Part shown: one piece after another, positions 17,026 to 25,241 of the stretch
Position numbering within the stretch: position 1 is the stretch's first letter
Layout of the letters: each line of letters begins with the position of its first letter
NCBI RefSeq assembly: GCF_004362865.1
Contig: NZ_SNYI01000001.1
Coordinates: 1,178,001-1,242,000, forward strand
Reading direction: 5' to 3'
Source of the DNA: Zeaxanthinibacter enoshimensis
GTDB lineage: Bacteria; Bacteroidota; Bacteroidia; Flavobacteriales; Flavobacteriaceae
DNA: 64,000 bases
The notes under the pieces: model-generated
Told to the model about the DNA's origin: nothing
Database searches by the model: none
What the model saw: only the letters and a program-made list of their open reading frames with translations
Position numbers and translations under genes: made by a program

Positions 17026-17460
17026 ATGAACATATTTGAAGCACTTCGTGAAGATCACGAAATACAGCGTGACCTTGTTAAAAGATTAATTGAAACCTCC
17101 GGGGACCAGGATGCAAGAGATGAACTGTTTATTGCACTGCGCTCAGAATTGGAAAGTCACGCCGAAGCAGAGGAGCGTCATTTTTATGTTCCATTAATCG
17201 AGAGCGATCTGACCCAGGAAAAGGCAAGGCACAGTATCGCGGAACACCACGAAATTGACGAACTGATCGAAGAACTTGAAAATACAGAATACAGCTCTCC
17301 CGGATGGCTGGTCACTGCCAAGAAATTACAGGAAAAAGTTGAGCACCATTTAAGTGAAGAAGAACACGAGGTTTTCCAGATGGCAGGAAAAGTTTTATCA
17401 GCCAAACAGAAGGAAGACCTGGCCAAATCCTACCGGAAATACATGGCAGACAGCCGTTAG
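17026..17460 (+). CDS. Hemerythrin HHE cation-binding domain protein
   Basis: A 144-residue four-helix protein. Likely iron ligands are His11, His45, Glu49, His75, His107 and Glu111 or nearby (HAEAEERHF, AEHHEIDE, VEHHLSEEEHE), fitting an HHE di-iron site. Such proteins bind oxygen or nitric oxide, or serve iron and stress sensing; the exact role is unknown. The start ATG is fixed by the terminator directly upstream. It stands first in a plus-strand series of stress-type genes. Confidence 0.88.
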   Translation: MNIFEALREDHEIQRDLVKRLIETSGDQDARDELFIALRSELESHAEAEERHFYVPLIESDLTQEKARHSIAEHHEIDELIEELENTEYSSPGWLVTAKKLQEKVEHHLSEEEHEVFQMAGKVLSAKQKEDLAKSYRKYMADSR

Positions 17461-17553
17461 CCCGGCTTGCTGTTTCCTGAAGAGCATTGCGCTCTGTTTA
17501 CTTACCTCAAGATCCCGTCAGACCGGGATAGTATTGCAATTGTGGCTTTAGAC

Positions 17554-17583
17554 ATGCCGCTTAAACCTACTTTAAGCCGGCAT
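17554..17583. repeat. 12-base-pair hairpin upstream of the MscS gene
   Basis: ATGCCGCTTAAA (17554-17565) pairs with TTTAAGCCGGCAT (17571-17583) with one bulged G and a 5-base loop. No T run follows. It lies 53 bases before the MscS start and may be a leader structure or a protein-binding site. A smaller ATCCCG/CGGGAT pair lies about 40 bases before it. Confidence 0.45.
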
Positions 17584-17636
17584 TGATTGTGTTATGTCCA
17601 CATATAATATTTACTAACTAAAAACACGAAACAAAG

Positions 17637-18521
17637 ATGTTTAAACTTTCAGATGCATGGAACAAAATGCTCGATAAACTAGAATCATGGATAGATGCTC
17701 TGGTCCTGGGACTGCCCAATTTTGTGATGGCTGTCCTGGTCTTTATCATCGTCCTGATCCTGTCTAAATATATCAGCAATGTAGCCAGGAAATTACTGGA
17801 TCGAAGTAAGTTACAGGATTCGATGAAACACCTGATTTCCAGGATCGTGGCCGTCGTGATCATTATTTTTGGACTTTTCCTCGTCCTGGGAATATTGAAT
17901 TTAAGCAAGGCATTGAATACCATTCTCGCAGGGGCCGGGGTAGTTGGTCTGGCAGTAGGACTTGCACTGCAGGGAGCCTTGTCTAATACCTATTCAGGGA
18001 TCATCCTGTCTTATGTAAAATATGTCAAATTCGGAGATTGGATAGAAAGCAATGGATTTGCCGGGGAGGTTGTGGAAATTGATCTGCGTTCGGTTACCCT
18101 GAAGCAGCCCGATAATAATATGGTATATATACCCAATAAATTAGTAGTAGAAAATCCTATTAAGAACTTTTCGACTACCTCTCAATCCAGGGTTATCCTC
18201 CATTGTGGGGTAGGCTATGACAGCGATCTTAGTTTTGTTCGTGATCTTGTCAAGAAGACAATTTCAGATAAGTTCGATGGGGTGGATAGAGATGATGTTA
18301 TCTTTCTTTACAATGAATTTGGGGATAGTTCTATCAACTTTGAGACAAGGTTCTGGATAGATTCCACCAAGGCACTGGATATTCACAAGGCGCGTACAGA
18401 AGCTATGATCGCCATTAAATCTGCCTTTGACAAGGAAGGTATAGAAATTCCATTCCCGATCCGGACGCTCGATTTTCCTGAAAGTGTAACTATCAGCAAA
18501 CAGGATAAAAGCAGCGAATAA
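17637..18521 (+). CDS. MscS-family mechanosensitive channel
   Basis: A 294-residue small-conductance channel that releases solutes on osmotic downshock. Membrane helices are at about 24-45, 67-87 and 92-115. The pore helix reads GAGVVGLAVGLALQGALSN, the Gly/Ala packing pattern of TM3 in E. coli MscS, followed by the beta domain (GDWIE, VYIPNKLVVENPIKNFS) and the C-terminal IEIPFPIRTL typical of the family. Length and topology fit a minimal MscS. It sits behind the hemerythrin gene with a 176-base gap and has its own terminator. Confidence 0.95.
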   Translation: MFKLSDAWNKMLDKLESWIDALVLGLPNFVMAVLVFIIVLILSKYISNVARKLLDRSKLQDSMKHLISRIVAVVIIIFGLFLVLGILNLSKALNTILAGAGVVGLAVGLALQGALSNTYSGIILSYVKYVKFGDWIESNGFAGEVVEIDLRSVTLKQPDNNMVYIPNKLVVENPIKNFSTTSQSRVILHCGVGYDSDLSFVRDLVKKTISDKFDGVDRDDVIFLYNEFGDSSINFETRFWIDSTKALDIHKARTEAMIAIKSAFDKEGIEIPFPIRTLDFPESVTISKQDKSSE

Positions 18522-18543
18522 TCAGAATTATACTGCTATTCTG

Positions 18544-18588
18544 CCGGGTGAGAACTGCCGAGATTAAGTAGATTTTACCCGGTTTTTT
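18544..18588 (+). terminator. Probable terminator of the MscS gene
   Basis: CCGGGT (18544-18549) pairs with ACCCGG (18577-18582), followed by six T residues. The loop is long (27 bases) and may fold further, so strength is uncertain. Confidence 0.6.
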
Positions 18589-18694
18589 ATTGAAATAAAA
18601 GCTTCATATTTAAGTAATTGAAAAGACTTCCGAGTTCCGTTAAATTTTCTTCTCCACCTGTTAAAGCATCAAATTTTTACATGATAGGATTAAG

Positions 18695-18713
18695 CTCCCC
18701 GAAGTAAGGGGAG
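18695..18713 (+). promoter_or_regulatory. Leader hairpin before the 99-residue membrane protein gene
   Basis: CTCCCC (18695-18700) pairs with GGGGAG (18708-18713) around GAAGTAA, ending 23 bases before the ATG at 18737. It may affect translation or RNA stability; a direct regulator is not known. Confidence 0.35.
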
Positions 18714-18736
18714 TAATTTTATAAAAAAATAAGATC

Positions 18737-19036
18737 ATGATTATCTATATAACATTAGGAATTGCATTTGCCTTAGCGGGCCTGCTGATATTTGCCTTGG
18801 GAGCATTCCAGGATACATCGGATGAATCTGATTTGGCATACAATGAACAGGAAGTTTTAAAACCAGTTTTTGAAGAAGAATATATGGAAATACCACTGGA
18901 ACAAGTGGTGATCGCTGATAATACTGATGCGTCGTTAAAAGCCTTGTCGGAGAAGATCAGGAACTTTAAACAACGGAATGCATTTTACCGGAATTCAGAA
19001 TTCAGATTTATGGATGGGTCTGAAAATAACTACTAA
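18737..19036 (+). CDS. Hypothetical membrane protein, 99 residues
   Basis: One N-terminal helix (about residues 2-24, IIYITLGIAFALAGLLIFAL) is followed by an acidic region with a possible short amphipathic helix (DASLKALSEKIRNFKQRNAF). I recognise no family. Topology suggests an inner-membrane anchor with a cytoplasmic tail. It is 70 bases upstream of the DUF2383 gene and probably shares its transcript, which ends at the terminator at 19581. Confidence 0.65.
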   Translation: MIIYITLGIAFALAGLLIFALGAFQDTSDESDLAYNEQEVLKPVFEEEYMEIPLEQVVIADNTDASLKALSEKIRNFKQRNAFYRNSEFRFMDGSENNY

Positions 19037-19104
19037 TTCACTATCCAAGATGCCAAGCGGTGTGCATCCGTAAAATCACCGTTAATAATTGATTATAATT
19101 TACT

Positions 19105-19554
19105 ATGAGTACATACACAGATAAAGTAGGTTCCAAGCTGAATGATTTGCTTGAAAAGACCTACGACGCAGAAAAAGGATTTAAGAAAGCAGCCGAGAAT
19201 ACGAACCATGAAGGACTGAAGGCATACTTTGAACAGAAAGCCGGCGAACGCTACAACTTTGGTCATGAATTAAAATCTGAACTAAAGCAGTACGGCCAGG
19301 AAGTGGACAAGGGTGACAGTTTTACCAGTAAAGCCCACAGGGCCTGGATGGACGTCAAAGCAATGTTCTCTACCGATAACGAAGAGTCTATGCTCGAAGA
19401 AGCTATCCGCGGAGAGAAAGCAGCAGTTGCTGAATATGATGAGGTCCTGTCTGACACCGACCTGCCCCCAAGTACGCAGACCTTGCTCGCAAGACAACAG
19501 CAAAAGATCAAAACCGGCCTGGAAACTATTAAGCGTCTGGAAGACCTGAGTTAA
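19105..19554 (+). CDS. PA2169/DUF2383 four-helix-bundle protein
   Basis: A 149-residue soluble helical protein. It starts with TDKVGSKLNDLLEKTYDAEK and has GFKKAAENTNHEGLKAYF and ERYNFGHELKSEL, the pattern of the DUF2383 family, a ferritin-like four-helix bundle fold usually found in stress-induced gene sets. The Glu/His residues that bind metal in ferritins are partly present (ERYNFGHE) but a di-iron site cannot be claimed. Function is unknown; the neighbours (hemerythrin, MscS, SRAP-like protein, DUF1328) support a general stress role. Confidence 0.85.
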   Translation: MSTYTDKVGSKLNDLLEKTYDAEKGFKKAAENTNHEGLKAYFEQKAGERYNFGHELKSELKQYGQEVDKGDSFTSKAHRAWMDVKAMFSTDNEESMLEEAIRGEKAAVAEYDEVLSDTDLPPSTQTLLARQQQKIKTGLETIKRLEDLS

Positions 19555-19580
19555 ATCAAAATTCCCCTGTTATTTTATAG

Positions 19581-19610
19581 AAAGATCCCACTATTGTGGG
19601 ATCTTTTTGT
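19581..19610 (+). terminator. Strong terminator after the DUF2383 gene
   Basis: AAAGATCCCAC (19581-19591) pairs perfectly with GTGGGATCTTT (19596-19606) around TATT, followed by TTG and more T. It separates the DUF2383 unit from the SRAP-like gene. Confidence 0.92.
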
Positions 19611-19636
19611 TAAGAAAAGAGGCAACACAAATATTC

Positions 19637-19665
19637 TTGGAATGTGTCATTAATTGCTGTCTTTG
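19637..19665 (+). promoter_or_regulatory. Candidate promoter of the SRAP-like gene
   Basis: TTGG (19637-19640) is followed after 17 bases by TGTCTTTG (19658-19665), one base off the TAnnTTTG consensus. Spacing fits the Bacteroidota -33/-7 pattern and the ATG is 40 bases downstream. Confidence 0.45.
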
Positions 19666-19704
19666 AATCATCCATATCACCTTTAAATGGAGTAATTAGA
19701 GCCT

Positions 19705-20409
19705 ATGTATTACCGCTTATCAAATACAGCTCACCGGTCGCAGATCGAACAGGAACTTGGAAAGCCATTCAAGTTTCCCCAGATCTATAAACCCCAGGCC
19801 CTTCTGAATGGGTTAGAGGAGACAACACTCCCCGTGATCACTATGGGTGATCCTACATGGATCAACTATTCTATCTGGGGTATCCTACCTGAAGACTACC
19901 TGGAGGACTGGGAGTTTTTTCAAAACATCTATAATACCCTTAACCTGGGAAAGGAATCACTGGATTCTAATCTTTGGTATTCTGATGCGATAAAGAAAAG
20001 GAGGTGTATGGTGGTCACCACAGGCTTTTTTACTACTTACCTTCACGAAGGTGATATTTACCCTTACTACGTTCATGCCCCGGATTACAAGCCATTCTGT
20101 ATCGGGGGAGTTTATAACCAATTAGAAGACGGTTTTCTCACCTGCGCCCTGATCATCGTGCAACCGGATGATCTTATATCCCAGATACAGACCGTAGACC
20201 GTGGGATGCCACTGATCATAGGGGAAGAAATGCGCAAGACCTGGTTAGATCCTGCAGCTCCTTCTGAACACATTGTTGAGATGATCAGGGATCCAGGAGG
20301 GTATATCTTGAAAGCGCACCCGATTGCCAAGGAATTCTATAAGAATAATATTTCCTATAACTCCATGTTGGATCCTGTTCTCTATAAGGGTATCCCCCAC
20401 ATGTTATAA
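19705..20409 (+). CDS. SRAP (HMCES/YedK)-fold protein lacking the catalytic Cys2
   Basis: A 234-residue protein whose layout follows the SRAP family, which forms a covalent thiazolidine bond with abasic sites in single-stranded DNA through Cys2. Landmarks are the strand with WGILP, the RCMVVTTGFF segment matching RCLIPADGFYEW, and VDRGMPLII matching the IHDRMPVIL region. The catalytic Cys2 is Tyr (MYYRLSNTA), the Glu of the GFYEW motif is Thr (GFFTTY), and the His of the HDRMP motif is lost. Asn remains in the NLGKES segment. It can be a non-covalent DNA binder or an inactive paralog. No other start gives Met-Cys. A candidate promoter lies upstream and no terminator is seen after it. Confidence 0.7.
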   Translation: MYYRLSNTAHRSQIEQELGKPFKFPQIYKPQALLNGLEETTLPVITMGDPTWINYSIWGILPEDYLEDWEFFQNIYNTLNLGKESLDSNLWYSDAIKKRRCMVVTTGFFTTYLHEGDIYPYYVHAPDYKPFCIGGVYNQLEDGFLTCALIIVQPDDLISQIQTVDRGMPLIIGEEMRKTWLDPAAPSEHIVEMIRDPGGYILKAHPIAKEFYKNNISYNSMLDPVLYKGIPHML

Positions 20410-20592
20410 GTGTGAAACCAGGTGGGCCTGACCCTCGATTTACAGTGGATAGCTGGTAATTGAAAAAACCCCTTTAATGCGTTAAATATTGCGGTTTTAA
20501 CGTTAAGCCTTCTTTTAGGATTAAAGTATTTTTATGGTATATAATCGGGGTTCCCGGTTAAGACCTAAATATTAACTATAAAAATTAAACAT

Positions 20593-20757
20593 ATGTTACG
20601 TTGGACCGTCATTTTTGTGATCCTGGCAATTGTCGCAGCCGTTTTCGGCTTTGGAGGCATAGCTGCAGGGGCCGCAAGTATAGCAAAAGTTTTATTCTTT
20701 ATTTTCCTGGTACTTTTTGTACTCTCGCTGATATTCGGCAGGAAAAAGATATTGTAA
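20593..20757 (+). CDS. DUF1328-type small membrane protein (YtjA-like)
   Basis: A 54-residue peptide with two membrane helices: [20 protein letters not shown] and [17 protein letters not shown], joined by the [10 protein letters not shown] turn typical of DUF1328. It ends in RKKIL. Members are small inner-membrane proteins expressed under stress; function is unknown. ATG at 20593, TAA at 20755-20757. It lies 48 bases upstream of the repeat lipoprotein and is likely co-transcribed with it. Confidence 0.85.
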   Translation: MLRWTVIFVILAIVAAVFGFGGIAAGAASIAKVLFFIFLVLFVLSLIFGRKKIL

Positions 20758-20805
20758 TAACCAGATTCAAATAATAATTTATAATCACTAAAAAATCAAT
20801 TTAAA

Positions 20806-21069
20806 ATGAAAAAATTAGCATATATAGTATCATTCATGTTCACCTTTATGGTAGTCCTTTCTTCATGCAGGGATACAAATTCCGGTGAAAAGGTGGAAGA
20901 TGGTATGGAGCAAGTAGGAGAAGGAATTGAAGAAGGTACTGAAGAATTAGGTAGAGATATTGAAGATGGTGCTGAAAAAGTAGGTAGAGATATCGAAGAA
21001 GGCGCTAAAGATGTGGAAAATGAAATTGATGAAGAAATTCATGAAGACGACCACGTCGATGATAACTAA
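20806..21069 (+). CDS. Small acidic lipoprotein with 11-residue repeats
   Basis: An 87-residue lipoprotein with lipobox LSSC (Cys21). The mature part is very acidic and built from 11-residue units: VGEGIEEGTEE, LGRDIEDGAEK, VGRDIEEGAKD, VENEIDEEIHE. Such 11-mer, Gly/Ala/charged repeats form amphipathic helices like those of LEA proteins. It could line the outer-membrane inner leaflet under osmotic or desiccation stress; this is inference. The repeats are also visible in the DNA. A terminator follows. Confidence 0.75.
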   Translation: MKKLAYIVSFMFTFMVVLSSCRDTNSGEKVEDGMEQVGEGIEEGTEELGRDIEDGAEKVGRDIEEGAKDVENEIDEEIHEDDHVDDN

Positions 21070-21109
21070 TCATCAGAGTTCCCCCAATTAAAACCGTAAG
21101 GTAAAAAAG

Positions 21110-21137
21110 AAAGCCATTCTGTAAAGAATGGCTTTTT
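21110..21137. terminator. Terminator between the repeat lipoprotein and the convergent membrane protein gene
   Basis: AAAGCCATTCT (21110-21120) pairs perfectly with AGAATGGCTTT (21125-21135) around GTAA. A T run follows on the plus side (CTTTTTTAG) and a TTTCTTTTTTAC run on the minus side, so it can act both ways. Confidence 0.9.
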
Positions 21138-21140
21138 TAG

Positions 21141-21701
21141 TTATTCATCTTTAAGATCCTCTTCTAATTCTTCTTTTTCCTTGTCGTCCATCAGGGGGTG
21201 GTCTTCCTGCCCCAATCCAATGATCTTGATCATACTGACCACAGTATTATACAGCATAATTACGACTACTATTAATGCGGCACTCATAATACTGGTCATA
21301 CCCAGGGAAGCATAATATACTATTGTGAACCAGTTGGTTGGGACATTTTCGGATTCCGTTATAGGCAGGTTAAATAGCAGGAAAGTACTCAGCGCCCCGA
21401 TCAATACCCAGGTATCAAATTTTGCAATTTGCATGATGTGTTCATAATGTTCTTTTTTCAGGCGGTTTTCTGTTCCGGAACTAAGGCTCAATACGGTGAG
21501 TAGTAAGGCCAGGATGGTGGCTGATGCCAGGACTATGGTATTACATAAGGTATTAATGCCGGAAACTGAATGCCTGATCAGTGTCTTTGCTTCATAACCA
21601 CTGAGTTCGCCTAACATAAAATTTCCTGCACCCAGGATAGCCATAGCGATCAACGCCCCGGTGATCGCTCGTTTTGTCGATGGACTAAAATTGAAATTCA
21701 T
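21141..21701 (-). CDS. Four-helix membrane protein of unknown function
   Basis: A 186-residue protein with about four membrane helices (around residues 12-32, 48-72, 95-112 and 125-155) and a strongly acidic C-terminal tail (DDKEKEELEEDLKDE). I do not recognise a family. It shows no signal peptide and no catalytic motif. It is convergent with the repeat lipoprotein and shares the terminator between them. Confidence 0.6.
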   Translation of the reverse strand: MNFNFSPSTKRAITGALIAMAILGAGNFMLGELSGYEAKTLIRHSVSGINTLCNTIVLASATILALLLTVLSLSSGTENRLKKEHYEHIMQIAKFDTWVLIGALSTFLLFNLPITESENVPTNWFTIVYYASLGMTSIMSAALIVVVIMLYNTVVSMIKIIGLGQEDHPLMDDKEKEELEEDLKDE

Positions 21702-21859
21702 AATTCTATTTGTTTTGTATGGAACCTAAATTTATCCGGTTCTTTTCCAGGATTTGTCTTATTCAGCCCAAATTAGAGAAACTGTTTAAGATGTCAGTTC
21801 GCTAAGCCGCTGATTTTTAACTGTACTGTACTGCCGCACACCAGATAGGGCAATGAGGA

Positions 21860-22792
21860 TCAGAGCTGGTAGGATTCCAAGGGTACAGGTCCTTCCAGTA
21901 AAACCCGGGTCACTTTGAGGGTTCCATCGGTTGTTGTATCAATGTGCCATTTGATAAGCGAAATGGCACCCTCTTCAATTTCGAGCCCCGTAATACTCCT
22001 GGGATGAACACAACTGCCGTCGTTAAATAAGGGAATATCCCCGGGTTCCGGAAATCTTGGACGGTGCGTATGCCCCACGATGGTGATCTTCAGGTTGTGC
22101 TGCAGTATCCATTTCTTTATCCTCCGTTCAACTTTAATAAGGTTTTTGTAGTTCTTAGCAGGACTGGTCGGATCTGCGATGCCCCAGACCTGCAGTGGTT
22201 TCCAGAGCACCCTAACCAGGAAACGACCCAGTCGCCAGAACGAATAATTCCACCAATCGGCCTGGTGCCCGTGGGTCAGGAAGATCTCCTGTCCTGTTTC
22301 GCTGTATTTCAGCACTAGTCCCTCGTGGTAGGTGATGCCTTTTAGCAGGTCCTTATCCGTCTCGTCTATCGGCTCGTAATAACTACCCAGGTTCTTTTGC
22401 ACGTAGGCATCGTCCTTGTAGACCATGTCATGGTTACCCCACAGCATATATAAACGTTGTTGCAGATGAAATTCGCGCAGCAACTTGTAGACGTTCTTAT
22501 GGGCTTCAAAAATAGACTCAAAATGGACATTCTCCCACAGTTCATCCCCGTCACCCAGTTCGCAATAGGTAAACCCCTGCAGGTAGTAGTATTGCAGGGC
22601 ATGGAAGTAGATATTCCTGTTGTTGGCAAAATCATCTGCAAAACTGTTATCACCGCGATGACAGTCACTGAATAAGATGAATTTATCCGATTTATTGAAA
22701 GTTACGATGCGGGCATCATTATAAGCCCTGCTCAGCCTGCTCTGAGATGACATACTTTGCTTTTGCTTTAAATATCCGAAAAATTGAACCAT
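21860..22792 (-). CDS. Calcineurin-like metallophosphoesterase (LpxH-like)
   Basis: A 310-residue soluble enzyme with all motifs of the family: FSDCHRGD (Asp, His), LGDGDELWE (Asp and Glu), WGNHDM, THGHQADWW and VGHTHRPRF. In Lpx-type enzymes these bind two Mn ions and cleave pyrophosphate or phosphodiester bonds. The layout resembles UDP-2,3-diacylglucosamine hydrolase, but the insert region differs, so a different nucleotide substrate is equally possible. ATG 22792 is preferred; a TTG start at 22816 would add eight residues. It is divergent from the GAF-domain gene by 76 bases. Confidence 0.85.
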   Translation of the reverse strand: MVQFFGYLKQKQSMSSQSRLSRAYNDARIVTFNKSDKFILFSDCHRGDNSFADDFANNRNIYFHALQYYYLQGFTYCELGDGDELWENVHFESIFEAHKNVYKLLREFHLQQRLYMLWGNHDMVYKDDAYVQKNLGSYYEPIDETDKDLLKGITYHEGLVLKYSETGQEIFLTHGHQADWWNYSFWRLGRFLVRVLWKPLQVWGIADPTSPAKNYKNLIKVERRIKKWILQHNLKITIVGHTHRPRFPEPGDIPLFNDGSCVHPRSITGLEIEEGAISLIKWHIDTTTDGTLKVTRVLLEGPVPLESYQL

Positions 22793-22827
22793 GGACGGTA
22801 ATAGTTCGTAAAACAATAAATTGACCT

Positions 22828-22835
22828 TACTTTTG
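22828..22835 (+). promoter_or_regulatory. Candidate -7 element for the GAF-domain gene
   Basis: TACTTTTG matches TAnnTTTG exactly, 34 bases before the ATG at 22869. A clear -33 TTG is not found. Confidence 0.5.
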
Positions 22836-22868
22836 TAACTTTAACCTTAGAATTCAGACTACTAACCC

Positions 22869-25241
22869 ATGGATCTCAATAATGACAATGTAATGCCTAT
22901 GCAATTCCTGATCAGCTTTGATGTGCTGTTGAGGAAATACGAGGCAATGGCAGATGGAGATGATCCGCTACTCGCACAACGCGCAAAGGAGGTGCTGAAG
23001 GCGCAGGAGCCTTACCCGGTGCTGCGGGATGGATTTACAGATCCCGGGATCCTGGAAGAGCATAAAGAAGTGATCCAGGTGATCCTGAAAGACTCTTTCA
23101 GTGAAGTTTTGTCTGATAATGAGATCAAAACGGCTGCTTTACCTTATTATGACCTCATGTTCAATGCTTCCAGGCGATTCCAGAAAATTCTGGACAACGC
23201 CGGCCCGGATTTTGAACTCAAGATCCATAACCAGGAGAATAAGGAAGCCTATATAATGGGGTGTACGGTGATCCTTAATTTCTATTACGGGTTTAAACTG
23301 GATTTCAGCAGGCCCCTCTATTACCAGATCCCTGATGCTAACGGTGTAGTACGTACCTACCGTATTCTGTACAACGCTGATTTCCTTGAGATAAAACCAA
23401 CCGAGAAGGCCCAAGAACTTACGCAGGAAGATGTGGACCAGTTATTGGAACAGCCGGAGAACCTGGAACTATGGAAGGAAAAGATACCGCCAAACAGCTT
23501 TATTTCTAAAGGCTTCGTGATAGCAAACATGTTCGATGTAACCACGGAACATTCTATTTCGGATATTAAAACGGAACTTATTGCGAACAACAAGCGTGGC
23601 AGTGACACGTTCATTCCGCAGCTGGAACAAATTTTCCAATCGTTTTTCAAGCTGAAAGAACTTCAGGTGGGCTTCGTGATCTTTGATAGTAAGAAAAACA
23701 GGTTTGAGAAGGTATTTGGAAAAGGGATAAGCAGTTATATCCTGCACGACCGGGATACCGCTTCCTGCAACCAGGTGCTCTGCCCGGAGTCATTCAACCA
23801 ACTCATCGGTGAAAACAACTACTTTGTGATAACGGATATCGACAAGTACGCGGAAAGATCCGGCGGAATTTCCCCCTATAAGGAATTGGCAGAACAAGGT
23901 TTTAAAAGTGCCATCCTTGCACCCATCGCTCCCCAGGGAGAGCTGTTGGGAATACTGGAGATCGTCTCGACGGAAAAGGCCGTGCTTAACGGGGTAAATG
24001 CCACCAAGTTGTCCGATGTGATGCCTTACCTGGAGGCGGCAGTACTCCGGTCCAAACTGGAGCAGGAAAACCTGATCGATGCCATAATCCAGCACGAGTG
24101 CACCACGGTTCATCCCTCCGTCGTCTGGAAATTCCAGGACGAAGCCAAAAAGTTTATCACGGACCAGATAGAAGACAGGCAACCCCAGTTTAACGAGATC
24201 GTATTCAAGGATGTCTATCCTTTGTTTGGCCAGACTGATATCCGGGAATCCTCGAGAGCCAGGAATACTGCAATCCAGCGTGATCTTATGATACAGCTGT
24301 CAGAGGTTAATCGCGTCTTACAAGCAGCTTTAGAGAAATTCAAGCTCCCCATCTACGAAGAACTGATGTTCCGGGTCAATAACCATATGGAGGATATCCG
24401 TGATGTTCTGAACACGAACAGTGAGCAATCCATCTTTGATTTTATACAGGACGAGATCAATCCCGTATTTGAACACCTTAAGAAGACCGATAAGGAAGCC
24501 CTGGAACAAGTCACCTTATACGAAGCCAAAATTGATTCGGGTACGGAATCTTATTACGATCATCGCAGGAATTACGATGAAACGGTGATGAGGATCAATA
24601 GAAAATTAGCTGGAATTATTGACCGGCGGCAGGTGCAGGCCCAGGAGATGTTTCCCCATTATTTTGAACGGTACAAGACAGACGGTGTTGAACACAATAT
24701 GTATATCGGGCAGTCTATATCTGAAACCCGTAAGTTTGAACCGCTTTACCTGAATAATTTACGCCTCTGGCAACTACAGGTGATGTGCGAAATGGAGAAT
24801 GCCTATTATAACCTGAAACCGGAACTGCCCGTAAAATTAGACGTGGCCTCCCTGATCCTGGTGTATAATTCGGCCCTCTCGATCCGCTTCCGGATGGATG
24901 AAAAACACTTTGACGTAGACGGCACCTATAACGCCCGTTATGAGGTGATCAAAAAGCGCATCGATAAATCCTTTGTCAAGGGTACAGAAGAGCGGCTGAC
25001 CCAGACCGGTAAACTCTGTATCATCTATTCCCAGAAGAAAGATGAATTGGAATACCTCAGGTATATCAAATTCCTCAAATCCAAAGGTTACTTCACGGAC
25101 AACATCGAGATCCTGGAATTGGAAGGGCTCCAGGGGGTTTCGGGGTTGAAAGCCATCCGGGCAGAAATACTCTACCAGACCGGGGAGAATAAGTCAAAGA
25201 CCTACACCTACCAGGACCTGGTCGATGAGATTAAGGGTTAG
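22869..25241 (+). CDS. Large GAF-domain protein of unknown function
   Basis: A 790-residue soluble protein. Residues about 245-400 form a GAF domain (SFFKLKELQVGFVIFDSKKN and AILAPIAPQGELLGILEIVS), which binds small ligands such as cyclic nucleotides or senses redox changes. The parts before (about 1-240) and after (400-790) have no recognisable output domain: no HATPase, GGDEF, PP2C or HTH was found. The C-terminal part is helical with conserved Tyr/His/Asp residues (SGTESYYDHRRNYDE). It has its own -7 element and overlaps the tail of the HD-PycTM gene by 11 bases. A sensor role is inferred from the GAF domain only. Confidence 0.75.
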   Translation: MDLNNDNVMPMQFLISFDVLLRKYEAMADGDDPLLAQRAKEVLKAQEPYPVLRDGFTDPGILEEHKEVIQVILKDSFSEVLSDNEIKTAALPYYDLMFNASRRFQKILDNAGPDFELKIHNQENKEAYIMGCTVILNFYYGFKLDFSRPLYYQIPDANGVVRTYRILYNADFLEIKPTEKAQELTQEDVDQLLEQPENLELWKEKIPPNSFISKGFVIANMFDVTTEHSISDIKTELIANNKRGSDTFIPQLEQIFQSFFKLKELQVGFVIFDSKKNRFEKVFGKGISSYILHDRDTASCNQVLCPESFNQLIGENNYFVITDIDKYAERSGGISPYKELAEQGFKSAILAPIAPQGELLGILEIVSTEKAVLNGVNATKLSDVMPYLEAAVLRSKLEQENLIDAIIQHECTTVHPSVVWKFQDEAKKFITDQIEDRQPQFNEIVFKDVYPLFGQTDIRESSRARNTAIQRDLMIQLSEVNRVLQAALEKFKLPIYEELMFRVNNHMEDIRDVLNTNSEQSIFDFIQDEINPVFEHLKKTDKEALEQVTLYEAKIDSGTESYYDHRRNYDETVMRINRKLAGIIDRRQVQAQEMFPHYFERYKTDGVEHNMYIGQSISETRKFEPLYLNNLRLWQLQVMCEMENAYYNLKPELPVKLDVASLILVYNSALSIRFRMDEKHFDVDGTYNARYEVIKKRIDKSFVKGTEERLTQTGKLCIIYSQKKDELEYLRYIKFLKSKGYFTDNIEILELEGLQGVSGLKAIRAEILYQTGENKSKTYTYQDLVDEIKG

